Source of the DNA: Neoarius graeffei
Lineage: Eukaryota > Chordata > Actinopteri > Siluriformes > Ariidae
Assembly: GCF_027579695.1 (NCBI RefSeq)
Contig: NC_083570.1
Coordinates: 5,673,001 to 5,737,000, forward strand
Direction of reading: 5' to 3'
Length of the DNA: 64,000 bases
Shown: piece after piece, positions 10,688 to 20,811 of the stretch
How positions within the stretch are numbered: position 1 is the first letter of the stretch
Layout: every line of letters begins with the position of its first letter
The notes under the pieces: generated by a model
Told to the model about the DNA's origin: nothing
Database searches by the model: none
Seen by the model: only the letters and a program-made list of their open reading frames with translations
Program-made: the position numbers and the translations under genes

Positions 10688-11591
10688 AATGCCCTCCACT
10701 CACTCGTAGGCACTTGTCTGGTCTAGAGTATGTACTGTACAGCATCTAGAAGGAGCTCACTCTGAATGACTGAGAAAACAGTCACAGTAAACTTAGGATC
10801 TGTAAGGTGGAGTTGAATTGTAATGAAAGATTCAAAGATTTCAGTAAAGTTCATTAATTCCCAAAACAAGTATGCTTTGTTTTTTTTTTCTTGAAACAAG
10901 ATGAACCGCATTTGACAAATGTCCAAAATGTACTTACTTGTTTAAAAAAAAAACTTGTTTTATTTTCAAAGGTGCTCCAAATAAGACTTTTTCAAGACAT
11001 TTTGTCTATACAAGATTTTCAAGATGGACTGTCTAAAAACTAGCCTTTCTAGCTAAATGAGGTTTTGCTTGTTGGGCAATTATGTCTTATAATAAGGGTG
11101 GCTAGATGTTTTGACTTGAAAATAGACAAATAAACTTCCTAAGATTTTTATTTTTTGCAGTGTGAGTAGTTCTTGGCATAATATGGATTAGAGCAGTACT
11201 CAAATAGGGCCGTTCACTGTATACCAACTCTACCTCTTCACAACACAACTGATGGTCTCAAACACATTAAGTGGTCAAGAAATTCATGAAATTAACTCTT
11301 GACAAGGCACAGCTGTAAACTGAAAGCCAGTCCAGGTGACTACCTCGTTAAGCTGAATGAGAAAATGCCAAGATGTGCAAAGCTGTCATCTAAGCAAAAG
11401 GTGCCTACTTTGAAGAATCTAAAATATAAAACATATTCTGGTTTGATTAACACTTTTTTTGTTTACCAAATAATTCCATAGATATTTCTTCGTAAAGTTG
11501 ATGACTTTAGTATTAATCTACAATTCAGAAAATTTTAAAATAATGAAAAACCACTGAATTAGAGGTGTTTCCAAACTTTTGACTGGTACTG

Positions 11592-12742
11592 TAGGTGTGA
11601 ATGAGAGGTGCAACCGAATAAATAAATATGCGTCTTTTTTATCCGGCTACATGTAGGCTATCACTGCGCAAAGCCTCTAATGTTGAAATGGTAGTAATAT
11701 TTGTTAAAATAATAGTAGGCTAATTTCCACATTAATTGGTAAAATGACCCAAGGGATGTGATGGGGGGGGGGGGATGGCCGTTTTTTAAGGGGGACGATT
11801 TGAGATTTTTATTTCAGAAGGGGGATGCCTCCCCCCACATCCCCCCCTCAACTCGAGTACTGCGTATAAGGCCATATTTCACCTGACATAGGCCCTTCGA
11901 TTTACATCACTAGAGCGTGTCAAATTACTTTCGGTTTTGCCAGCCTGGACATGCTTCTTTTAAATGAAGGCAGAGATGTGTCAGACATCGACAAAACGGT
12001 AAAGAATAAGTGGAGATGGGCTTGGCGAAATGAAATGGACGATAATGGCAAGCTCCTGCTGCTGTGCCAAGGAAAAAGAAACAAAAACAGGCATCAGGTG
12101 TTGCCAAACTAGATGCCTTTGGCTTCACTGCGAAGAAGCAAAAAAAGTGAACTTTCACTTTAATTTTCTTGTTTCCTGGCTTTATTTCAACAGATTTTCT
12201 TATTTTTCTTTCTGTTCCACTCTTTTGAAAGCATGGTTCAAGTTTGACTGCACTTGCACTTTTCTCTGAACCAATGTTGTGCATTACTAAAGTATTGTTG
12301 AAATAAATTTGCACTTTGCGCTGAAAACTTGATGTTTCATCATGAATTGCCAGTAATGACAATGGTAAAGTCTTGCCTTAGCTTTAGTCATTGTTAAAAT
12401 TATGTAAATGTACTATAAGTAGGGGCCGAGGGGATAATGGACAACACGGCATTTAAAATTTGACGCATCGCTGACGTGGTAGGGGCCAACGACATGGAGC
12501 TTTTTTTTTTCAATCAGATGATTTTTTTTGCTTTAATCCATGATTTTATTTTTTTAAGTCAGGGAATAGCTTCCATTTTAAAACATTTCTAATTACTTTG
12601 GTGAAAGAAAATCTAATAACAATTTCCACTTCACCAATTTTCAGTTCAGGCAGTTTGACCGACGCCTTTGAATATTTAAGGGTATTTTTTTATCGTGAAT
12701 TTTAAGGGAGGTGGAATAGCTCTACAAATTTAATTAAATTCT
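11592..12742. other. Intergenic stretch with a degenerate transposase-like fragment
   Basis: Between 11950 and 12160 a frame with VKNKWRWAWRNEMDDNGKLL resembles the N-terminal part of a hAT/ZBED-type transposase but is short and interrupted. A poly-G run is at 11763-11774. The remainder is AT-rich with no recognised element. Confidence 0.35.
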
Positions 12743-12754
12743 CTATAGACACAT

Positions 12755-13126
12755 CTCATCTCATTATCTCTAGCCGCTTTATCCTTCTACAGGGTCGCAG
12801 GCAAGCTGGAGCCTATCCCAGCTGACTACGGGCGAAAGGCGGGGTACACCCTGGACAAGTCGCCAGGTCATCACAGGGCTGACACATAGACACAGACAAC
12901 CATTCACACTCACATTCACACCTACGGTCAATTTAGAGTCACCAGTTAACCTAACCTGCATGTCTTTGGACTGTGGGGGAAACCGGAGCACCCGGAGGAA
13001 ACCCACACGGACACGGGGAGAACATGCAAACTCCACACAGAAAGGCCCTCGCCGGCCCCGGGGCTCGAACCCAGGACCTTCTTGCTGTGAGGCGACAGCG
13101 CTAACCACTACACCACCGTGCCGCCC
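12755..13126 (-). mobile_element. tRNA-derived SINE (Mermaid-type), minus strand, with 12-bp TSD
   Basis: The copy is nearly identical in sense to 2669-3031. Its head lies at the right end and its tail at the left. CTATAGACACAT flanks it at 12743-12754 and 13127-13138, an exact 12-bp duplication. Confidence 0.93.
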
Positions 13127-13279
13127 CTATAGACACATTTTAAATGAAACTTTTGTACAAATGAATTAAATTGCATTAAATGTCCATTTTCATCCATTAG
13201 ATCGGTAATATCGAAAACATTCCATAAAATGATAAAATATCATTCCATTCTTGTTGAAATAAAGTCTTCCTATTAATAG

Positions 13280-14418
13280 TAATGGTTCTATTATTCCACA
13301 AGGTTAAGTACGCTCGCATTTGTGTACATTAAATAATTTTGGTGAAATTGGGCAGCTTTGTCTGATTCCACATAAAATCTTAAATTGAATAACTGATTGG
13401 TAATCAATCATATCCAGAATCAGTCGGACGTGGTTTTGAATATATCTTCCCTTCGTGAAGGCTGATTGATATTCGTCTACAAGTTTTACAAGTCCACGCT
13501 TTAGACGATTAGCAGTTACTAAGGCAAGTCATTTATAATCATTGCATAGTAAGGTTATAGGTCTCCAATTGTCTAGCAACAAGAAGTCTTTTTTGGTTTT
13601 TGGTAGCAAGGTTATTAAGCCTGTCTTCATAGTCGGGGATAAACATCCTTTGTGAATGCATTCTAAAAATGCTCTATATAATATATATTTTTTAATATCC
13701 ACCCAAAAGTATTTTAAAAATTCAGATGTTAAGCCATCGATTCCTGGTGATTTACCATTTTTCATTTGTTTTAATGCAATTTCAATTTCTGTTATAGTTC
13801 ATTCCTCATCAAGTGTATGTTTGTCTTCATCCATTTTTTTGATGTCATCATTGATGGGATAAAATAAGATGTCATGTTCTGATTTATTAAATTTAAGTTA
13901 CAATAAACGAGCCAAATTCCATCCTGTACTCATTTCTGATCTTCTATTATATTATCATTGGTCATAAGCTTACTCATTTTTTTTCTTAGTTTGTCTTTGT
14001 TTTTCAAGTCCGAAGAAATACAATGAACTTTTTTCACCCTGTTTGATCCATCCAGCTCTTGGTCGAGTGGAAGCTCCATTTGCCTTTATTGTGTACATTT
14101 CGTCTAGTTGAGACTGCAGTGACTGTAATTCTGAAATGTTTTCTAAGGATAGTTGTGTGTTATTTACTAATGTATTAATTTTATCAATCAGATTCTTTTG
14201 TTCTTGTTTCCTTATACGTGAAAGTTTTTTACCCATGCCAATTGCCATTTGTTTGAGCTTAAACTTAAACCATTCCTATTTACTCCTATCAGACATGTCT
14301 AACTCTTCAACCTCCAAAATAAGAGACTTCACCTGATCACAAAATTCACCGTTCTGTAATAAGTCATGATTAAATTTCCAGATATGAGGAACACTGTAAA
14401 AAAAACCCTAATTTTACA
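13280..14418 (-). mobile_element. L1/Tx1-like LINE ORF2 remnant, copy b
   Basis: On the minus strand 14248-13970 encodes RAGWIKQGEKSSLYFFGLEK and 13765-13529 encodes MKNGKSPGIDGLTSEF...LLPKTKK...NWRPITLLCNDYK, the start of an L1-clade reverse transcriptase. The frames are separated by stops and the fingers/palm are missing. It aligns with 29990-31500 in the same orientation; this copy has lost about 190 bp near 13390 relative to the other. A hAT element begins directly at 14419. Confidence 0.8.
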
Positions 14419-15162
14419 GCATGGGCGATTGCTCTAAGACAACGAGGGAGGCTCAGCCTCCTCTAAAAATGACGAACATCGTGTAGGATGAATTGCGCTA
14501 GGCTTATGTTATAGCTGACCTTATAACATTGCTATTTCAGATCCAGAATCATAGAAATATACGTGCTCAACCCAACTGCAGTGCGAAACCATTCCGTTAT
14601 AACTTTCCCCAGTTCGCCTAATGTGTGCATGAGTTTTTCCCCCTCATGACAGCGCGATGCAGCCCAGCCTCAGTGGACTTCAATGGCATTTGGGAGCTCT
14701 GCGCTTGTCAATCTCAAAATGCAAGATGATTATTGGACAAATACTACAAAAATGCCCGCCCACGGACTCCGAGCCTCACAGTGGGAGGGACATGGCAGTT
14801 TCCGCGAGGAGACTGGTGATTGGTGAAAGCGGCCGGATATTTTCTTTGATTGACAGCTCGTTTCAACTATAGACAGGCAGCGGTGAATTTCAGTTCAGTC
14901 CCATGCAGATTCGCAAGTGCTGTGGTGTATTGTAAGAGATCAGCTTACATTTCGATTTCATTCATTACATACGGTTTCTACCAGCTTTTTTAGTTTGTAT
15001 ATATTTTCATTGTAAATAAAGTGTAAATATAGTGTTTATATATAAGTTATATAAAGGGGTGTTCACACGGCAACTTTTACTCCGGTGTAGCACCGCGGCT
15101 GCCCCGGTAGAGCGTTCACACGGTACAAAGTTATACCGGTGTAGCCCCTGAAAGCTGCTTAA

Positions 15163-15382
15163 CCCTTTAGTGACTGACCCCTTGAAAATGGTTCCTCCAG
15201 GAACTATGACTTTTCAGTTGTCAAGACAACAGAAGAACTAAAATACAAAAACAGAAAGATACGTCACAATGCTCTTGTGCACAAAACAAAATGCTCTTGT
15301 ATTTTAGTTTTTCCGTTGTCTTGACGACTGAAATGTCATCGTTCCTGGAGGAACCATGTTCAAGGGGTCAGTCACCAAAGGG
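15163..15382. mobile_element. piggyBac-like foldback MITE
   Basis: A 220-bp hairpin: CCCTTTAGTGACTGACCCC at the left is complementary to GGGGTCAGTCACCAAAGGG at the right, and the pairing runs for about 85-95 bp per arm. It is flanked on both sides by TTAA (15159-15162 and 15383-15386), the piggyBac target. No coding capacity. Confidence 0.82.
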
Positions 15383-15614
15383 TTAAACCGGTGCAAATCT
15401 AACCCTGCTCGGGAGGTGGTTTAAGAAATTTACTCCGGAGTAAATGCTAGTTTGCGGGGCAGCACCGATATAAAATGGGACGTCTGAACGCTACAGGGGT
15501 AGACTCGCTACGCGTGAGGAGGGTTCATTACATACGGACATTGCATAATTTGCATCCTGGTATTTTGCGCTTCCAAAATGGCGAATATCAACAACAACAG
15601 AACTGCGTGTCTTC

Positions 15615-15704
15615 CAGTGTTGCCAGATTGTCAGTTTTAAGTGCATTTTGGTGGATTTGAACATATTTTGGGCTGGAAAAAGTCAGCAATATCTGGCAAC
15701 ACTG
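15615..15704. mobile_element. 90-bp hAT MITE with 8-bp TSD
   Basis: The ends are CAGTGTTGCCAGAT and ATCTGGCAACACTG, with GTGTCTTC on both sides (15607-15614 and 15705-15712). The termini match those of the 3-kb element at 26093-29066, so it is a deletion derivative of that family. Confidence 0.9.
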
Positions 15705-16219
15705 GTGTCTTCATCCACGTTGTTTTCCCGGCGCTTGATGATGCCATGACAACCGGGAAAAGGAAGTACATTTTCACGCATGCGCATATTTCATTTCCGC
15801 ATTATTACTATCGGAAATGATAGTAATAACGATAGGAAATGATAATAATAAAAGGAAATGATATCAAAACTTTATTACTATCAAAGGAAATGATAGTAAT
15901 AAAGTTTTTGCTACTATTGCACGGTCGCAGAAACTGCCGTGTGACCGCAAGTGGGGCTGCACCGGTGCTGACACGCTTCTCTCTAGTAAGCAGGGTTGTG
16001 ACGTGTGAACGCTCCACAAAATTTACACCGGTGTAAGATATATCGCAACAAAATACATCGGTGCAGCATCGATGCAAATATGTGCCGTGTGAACAGGGCT
16101 TTAGTTTATATATAAGTGTAAATATAAGTTTGATGTCTTAGTTCCAGAAATTTCGTTTATTTGAGTGACTGAACTTGAACTTGAGGGGGCTAGTCAGCTA
16201 GCAAGAAAGCTGCGCACGG

Positions 16220-16423
16220 ATGCCAAGCATTGCTGATTTAATTTTGGCGAAGCCATTTGCCAGTCTTCCTTTCGAGAAAAAAATTAAAATTAAAGAGCAG
16301 GGTAGACCAACGCCTCAAATTGACTTGGTGAAGAAGGTAGGGAATAATACTCGTTCCTTTCAGCTCTCCTGGTACGAGAAAGTGAATTGGCTAACAGCAA
16401 GTGACCCACATCAACAACAGTAA
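16220..16423 (+). pseudogene. hAT transposase N-terminal fragment (ZMYM1/TTF-like)
   Basis: A 67-codon frame contains KIKEQGRPTPQIDL...RSFQLSWYEKVNWLTAS. This resembles the segment before the TTF-type zinc finger of hAT-derived ZMYM1-like proteins, where a trimmed 'GRPTP...W' motif precedes CFPC. The finger itself and the catalytic domain are absent, so it is a remnant of the surrounding hAT element. Confidence 0.55.
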
Positions 16424-17169
16424 ATAGGCTACTTTAGTAATATGTCATGGATGGACCAAAAATATAGAATCTATTTAAAATGTTTATGCTGAGTATATTA
16501 TATTGGAATATATATTTCTCTGGATATGAATTAAACACAGCTACAATTTGAAAAACATTTTTAAACAAAAACACAGCCAAGAACATTTCACACTACAGAC
16601 CTGGATCAAAAGTGAAGGGTTATCAAAATTGTCAATAAAACATTTCTCAGTCAAAATAAGTAAAATATAGGGAAAGTGTCATTGAATGAAATGTGTGGCA
16701 CCCAGCTCTATGTTTGGCTCCCCAAGGTCAGTGCTTGTGCCTATTCCAGAACACTCTGCTGTTACTGCTGAGGTTCCTGACAAAGAGCTGCTTTCAATAA
16801 TGATCAATTTTTAAACAACATGCCACAATTTTAAAATATAAAATGTTAAAATATACACCCCCAACACCACTATCATGTATATTGGACAGTAGGCTAATGG
16901 GCCAAAAGAACCTGTTATTTCACAGTTTGTGACCTTGCCAACAATCAGCCAGATCAGAGGCAAGAGTATGGGCAAAATTGATGTTTTTTCTTTTAAAATC
17001 TGGAAATCTCATAACCGACCAGCCTCCCCTGTTTGAAAGACTACCAGCCGCCACTGGTTTTTAGCCATGTTGAATGTAGTTCATTTTGTTCCCCGGCAGG
17101 CGTCACTTATCCGCGCAATCTTCACGAGACTTGTGCGAGACTTAGAAACGTGATGTGTCAGCCAGGTGT

Positions 17170-17481
17170 CAGAACCTGCTTGTGAAAGGACGCCAACTTG
17201 ACTGGTAGTTTTTCTATTTTAAAATCACATTTAAGGACAAACTCAATACCTCCCATTTTTTCAAATAAACCTCTGGAAAGACAAAAAGAAATATTATTTC
17301 TACCTAGCAGAAAAGATTTTAACCATTTTATTTTTAAGACAGAATTTAGACATTCAAAGTCAATTGCTTGTTCGCCACCTTCTTTATATTCTTTTATAAT
17401 TTCCGATTTTTTTATATCGTGAGCTCGTCTTGTGTTAACACTACTAGCAGATTTCTTTCTTCTGCCTTTCAGCACATTCAT
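17170..17481 (-). mobile_element. L1-like LINE fragment (truncated copy in right arm)
   Basis: On the minus strand it encodes the same MNVLKGRRKKSASSVN start as the plus-strand copy at 1896 and stops at LASFHKQVL where the duplication ends. Frame is open over about 100 codons, with a handful of substitutions relative to the left copy. Confidence 0.75.
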
Positions 17482-18317
17482 TTCAGTCTGTTAACAATGT
17501 TAAAATGACCCGTGTCAGTGTGGGTTTCCTCCTGGTTCTCCAGTGTTCTCCTACTTCTCAAAGACACATCTAATGACTGATTGAGGCGACTCAGGATCTC
17601 TGATCTCAAACATATTCATCTACCGACTTCATTTCCATCTCAACAATCTGTTCATGAGAAAGAATTCTTCATCGACCCAGTATAATGTTCTTGATAAATC
17701 ATGATGTAAGGAATAAAAGAGGATGAGGCATGCTGCTCCAGGAAACTAATCTGCGATGAGGTGGTGGGATGTGACCCAACACAAAGTGGATTAGTTTCCA
17801 CAAACAGCAGGTCATGAAGAGTTCAGGCTCTTGTTAAGGCTGGAGCACTCATACTGAGTGAAATGGAGATTATGTAGAAAAAAAGATCCACTTTTGTGAT
17901 TTCTATTAGCAATAAACAATGCAAAATCAATAAAATACGGTTTTCCTTCCTGACAGCTGCATCCTCCTCACTTTTAAAATGGCTCCAACATTCTTTAGGG
18001 ATGAAGATCAGTTTAAAGATGTCACGAGGAAAAAGCTGTTCAAGTGAAACAATTGTAATTTATCAACAAGGCTGAAAGTTGTGCTTGAGGCGTCAGTAGG
18101 TGGAAAAGTCCAGAAAATTAAGATCCATTCTGTGAGTATTTCATGAAATTAATCCTCATCAGTGCAGCTATATGTGCTATATTGCTGCACTGAAGGGAGA
18201 TGAAATGGTTAATAGAGGAGTGTTCATGATCTCTCTGTGTTTGTGCTCCTCCTCTCTCTCTCTCTCTTTCACACACAGAACCAGGAAGTAACTCCTCATT
18301 TCAGAGAAAACAAACTG

Positions 18318-18318
<1 letters not shown>

Positions 18319-18348
<30 letters not shown>

Positions 18349-18361
18349 GTTGTGATTTCAG
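18319..18361 (+). promoter_or_regulatory. (TC)n polypyrimidine tract and AG acceptor just before the TRIM start codon
   Basis: A TC dinucleotide run (18319-18348) followed by GTTGTGATTTCAG, with the ATG at 18366. This has the form of a 3' splice site, so the start-codon exon may be exon 2 of the transcript with an untranslated exon upstream. The left paralogue keeps the same arrangement. Confidence 0.5.
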
Positions 18362-18365
18362 GAAA

Positions 18366-18965
18366 ATGGCTGAGGCCAGTATTTCAGTAGATCAGCTTTC
18401 TGTGGACCAGTTCATGTGTCCAGTGTGTCTGGATCTCCTGAAGGATCCGGTGGCTATCCTCTGTGGTCACAGTTTCTGTAAGGTGTGTATTAATGGCTGC
18501 TGGGATCAGGAGGATCAGAAGGGCGTCTACAGCTGTCCTCAGTGCAGAGACACTTTCACGACAAGGCCTGTTCTACGCAGAAACAACATGCTGGATGAAG
18601 TGGTGGAGAAACTGAAGAAGACTGAAGTCCAAGCTGCTTCTCCTGCTCACTGTTACGCTGGACCTGGAGATGTGGAGTGTGATTTCTGCACCGGGAGAAA
18701 ACACAAAGCCGTCAAGTCCTGTCTGGTTTGTTTGGCTTCTTATTGTGAAACTCATCTGAAACCTCATCTTGAACGTCCTGCTTTGAAAAAACACACATTA
18801 ATTGAAGCCTCGGCAAAACTCCAAGAGAAGATCTGCTCTGAACATGATGAAGTGCTGAAAGTCTACTGTCGTACTGATCAAACCTGCATCTGTTATTTGT
18901 GTACGATGGATCATCACAAAGGTCACGACACCGTCACAGTTGCAGCAGAAAGAGCTGAGAAACAG
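18366..18965 (+). CDS. TRIM exon 1: RING and B-boxes
   Basis: The exon is 600 nt (200 codons), phase 0, ending AEKQ|GTGAG. An upstream in-frame open stretch from 18237 is 5' flank, not protein: it includes the TC tract, and the left copy does not keep it. Key finger motifs: [52 protein letters not shown]-x2-H. Confidence 0.92.
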
Positions 18966-20780
18966 GTGAGAACTAGAAATCTTTCTAGAATTAAATCATC
19001 TTAATTATATTTTCCCATCTAGAAACAGGTGCTTTAGTCAGTGATATGATTTGAACTTTAATTTCAATGTGTGTATCAGGGCTTTACATTAACTTTTTTG
19101 CTCACCGGCCACTGTGGCTAGTGGTTTTCCCGAGTCACTAGCCATTCAGCCTTTCCACTAGCCACAATTTTGTTGCCAGGAAATTGCAGTTTTTTCTTCA
19201 CCATGATGCGTTAAAGTTCGGAAGATCTAGATTTAATTATGAATGGCAGCGTTTAATGTATCTCTACAGTAGCACTCAATACTCAGTGCTGTTAAGGTCG
19301 CTCCCTATATGAAAACATGCAACCAGTTGAGACAAAAATATAAACAGAGTATTCTGTTTATTGAACTCAAATTCAAGCCCCTTACAATATGAAATATCGT
19401 ATAATATGAAAAATAACATTCAGTACAACTGAACTGATTCTAATATTAAAAGTCCAATTCAAAACATTTATCACTGAAAAACATTTGATGTTTTGATATG
19501 CAAGTATTATGTGCATTATCAAGTATTATTATGTATATTATGTATTATCTATTAGTGTGTGTGTGAACATGTGTAGAGAGAGACATTAAATGTCCTCATT
19601 ACATTCATCATCAGATGAGTCTGAATGGTCCATGAAAAATGGTCTTCGTGACCTGAGGCTTCCAGCAGGCCATAAGTTGATAGCTGGGGCGGATCAACTT
19701 CTTTCCAATCGCGTGAACGTTTCTAAACAGCAGCTCCATCCTCTCCAGCTCAGCCGACTTCATGACAGCCAGGGACTGAAAGCAATGCTGTCCTGTAGTG
19801 AACCAGCCGTCTTCGCCTGTTTTGATGTTATGTGTGCATTTGACTTTTCGTGGTCCTTTATAGTTTCGAGTTTAAAATTACTGGTGCCTGTCTTTGCCAG
19901 ACTTTCTACAGTCTTCGCAGTACAGGGTATTTTCGGTTTTGCTATGAACTAGCCAATCTCACCCGAACTTCCATTTGTCATTGAACTGTCGTATCTTCCT
20001 ATTAGCGTCTTGTTCATCTCCATGGCCGGAGCCAGCTATGAGGCCCCCGCGGTCTGGACCTCGGTCATTTTTAAGAGCTGAAAATACATTTGTACGCTAA
20101 ATATTCAACTGGATAAAAAATAAAGAATAACATTAAAATGTCTCCGTAAAAACTGCATTGATAATTATGTTAAACGTTGATTCTGTCTTCTGTGTGTGTT
20201 TGGTGTGAGCGGCTCTGAGACCAAGAACACCAAACGCGAATGAGCGCATGACTCGGCGGAGGAACGCAGTGCAGGAGACACGGGGTTTTCCATCAGCGCA
20301 CTTTCATCAAGCTGTTCAATTTACATTTTCGAAGCAGCGCAGTTGTAGCCAGACGTGCAGCTTGTGAACAGGCAAGGCATGCAACTGTTTGGGGCCCCCT
20401 GGCCCAGGGGCCCCCAGAGAGTCGGGGCCAGAGGGCTTATTTATTTATTTTTTTGTTTTTATTGTTCTTTACCATTGTATTTTCACATTTGGAATTTGAA
20501 AAACTTTGGTTTCATACATTTTTCGTTGGTGTCAGATTATTTATAACATATGGGTTATGAACACTGGTCAGAAGGGCCCCCTGGAAATTTTTGCTTGGGG
20601 CCACAACAGACTCTAGAATCGCCTCTGGTTGTAGCCTGCCTTGTTTGTGATTTTAAAAATAAATCATTCGATAAGCCAAAGCAATAGAGTGCAAAGTTTC
20701 AACTTATGTTTGCCTTGGGAAACTTTGCCTAAAACTTGGTGGTGTATACTGATTTTTTTTTTTCCCAGAATTTTTTTTTT

Positions 20781-20811
<31 letters not shown>

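Larger units (their letters stand above)
8714..11162. mobile_element. TIR element (CACTGCAAAAAAT ends) nested in the Tc1 foldback
   Basis: Both ends carry CACTGCAAAAAAT as an inverted repeat, and the Tc1 sequence is continuous across the insertion (CTTAGTTG then TGAGTAGTT). I find no clear TSD longer than 2-3 bp. There is no transposase frame; the interior is AT-rich and contains another element at 9487-10687. Probably a non-autonomous DNA transposon of uncertain superfamily. Confidence 0.7.
8295..11591. mobile_element. Tc1-like foldback element with ~230-bp inverted arms
   Basis: The ends are AGTACCAGTCAAAAGTTTGG and its complement, flanked by TA dinucleotides (8293-8294 and 11592-11593), the Tc1/mariner target. 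The left arm (8295-about 8535) and right arm (about 11355-11591) are complementary well beyond a normal TIR. Both contain Tc1-like sequence such as GCAAAAGGTGCCTACTTT. Residues of transposase sense remain, but no usable frame. The centre is occupied by a later insertion at 8714-11162. Confidence 0.82.
15054..16101. mobile_element. Non-autonomous TIR element (GTTCACACGGCA ends)
   Basis: The left end AGGGGTGTTCACACGGCAAC mirrors the right end GTGCCGTGTGAACAGGGCTT. Internally ACACCGGTGTA-like palindromes recur (15137, 16024) and there is a run of GGAAATGATAGTAATAA copies at 15810-15910. It resembles Harbinger-type MITEs, but the 3-bp target site is not clear. Confidence 0.6.
14419..17056 (+). 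mobile_element. hAT-family element with three nested insertions
   Basis: It starts CATGGGCGATTGCTCTAAGA and ends AGCCGCCACTG, the same ends as the clean hAT insertion at 26947-28887. Flanks TTTTACAG and GTTTTTAG agree at 5 of 8 positions. Near the 3' half is a ZMYM1/TTF-like transposase N-terminus (16220-16423). A TIR element (15054-16101), itself containing a piggyBac-like MITE and a 90-bp hAT MITE, has inserted. Confidence 0.65.
17170..19382. repeat. Right arm of the 2.2-kb inverted duplication
   Basis: The reverse complement of 1-2207: L1-like fragment, upstream flank, TC tract, TRIM exon 1, donor, and the first 306 bp of the intronic hAT element. It begins at CAGAACCTGCTTGTG (17170). On this side the LINE coding is cut at that point, whereas on the left it continues, so the breakpoint lies within the LINE. 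Confidence 0.93.

Noticed and set aside
18237-18365. Upstream in-frame extension of TRIM exon 1 (43 codons)
   Set aside because: It reads through the TC microsatellite and is not kept in the left paralogue, whose frame starts at MAEAS.
19590-19952. 120-codon plus-strand frame in TRIM intron 1
   Set aside because: The recognisable zinc-finger sense is on the opposite strand, in the decayed hAT protein.
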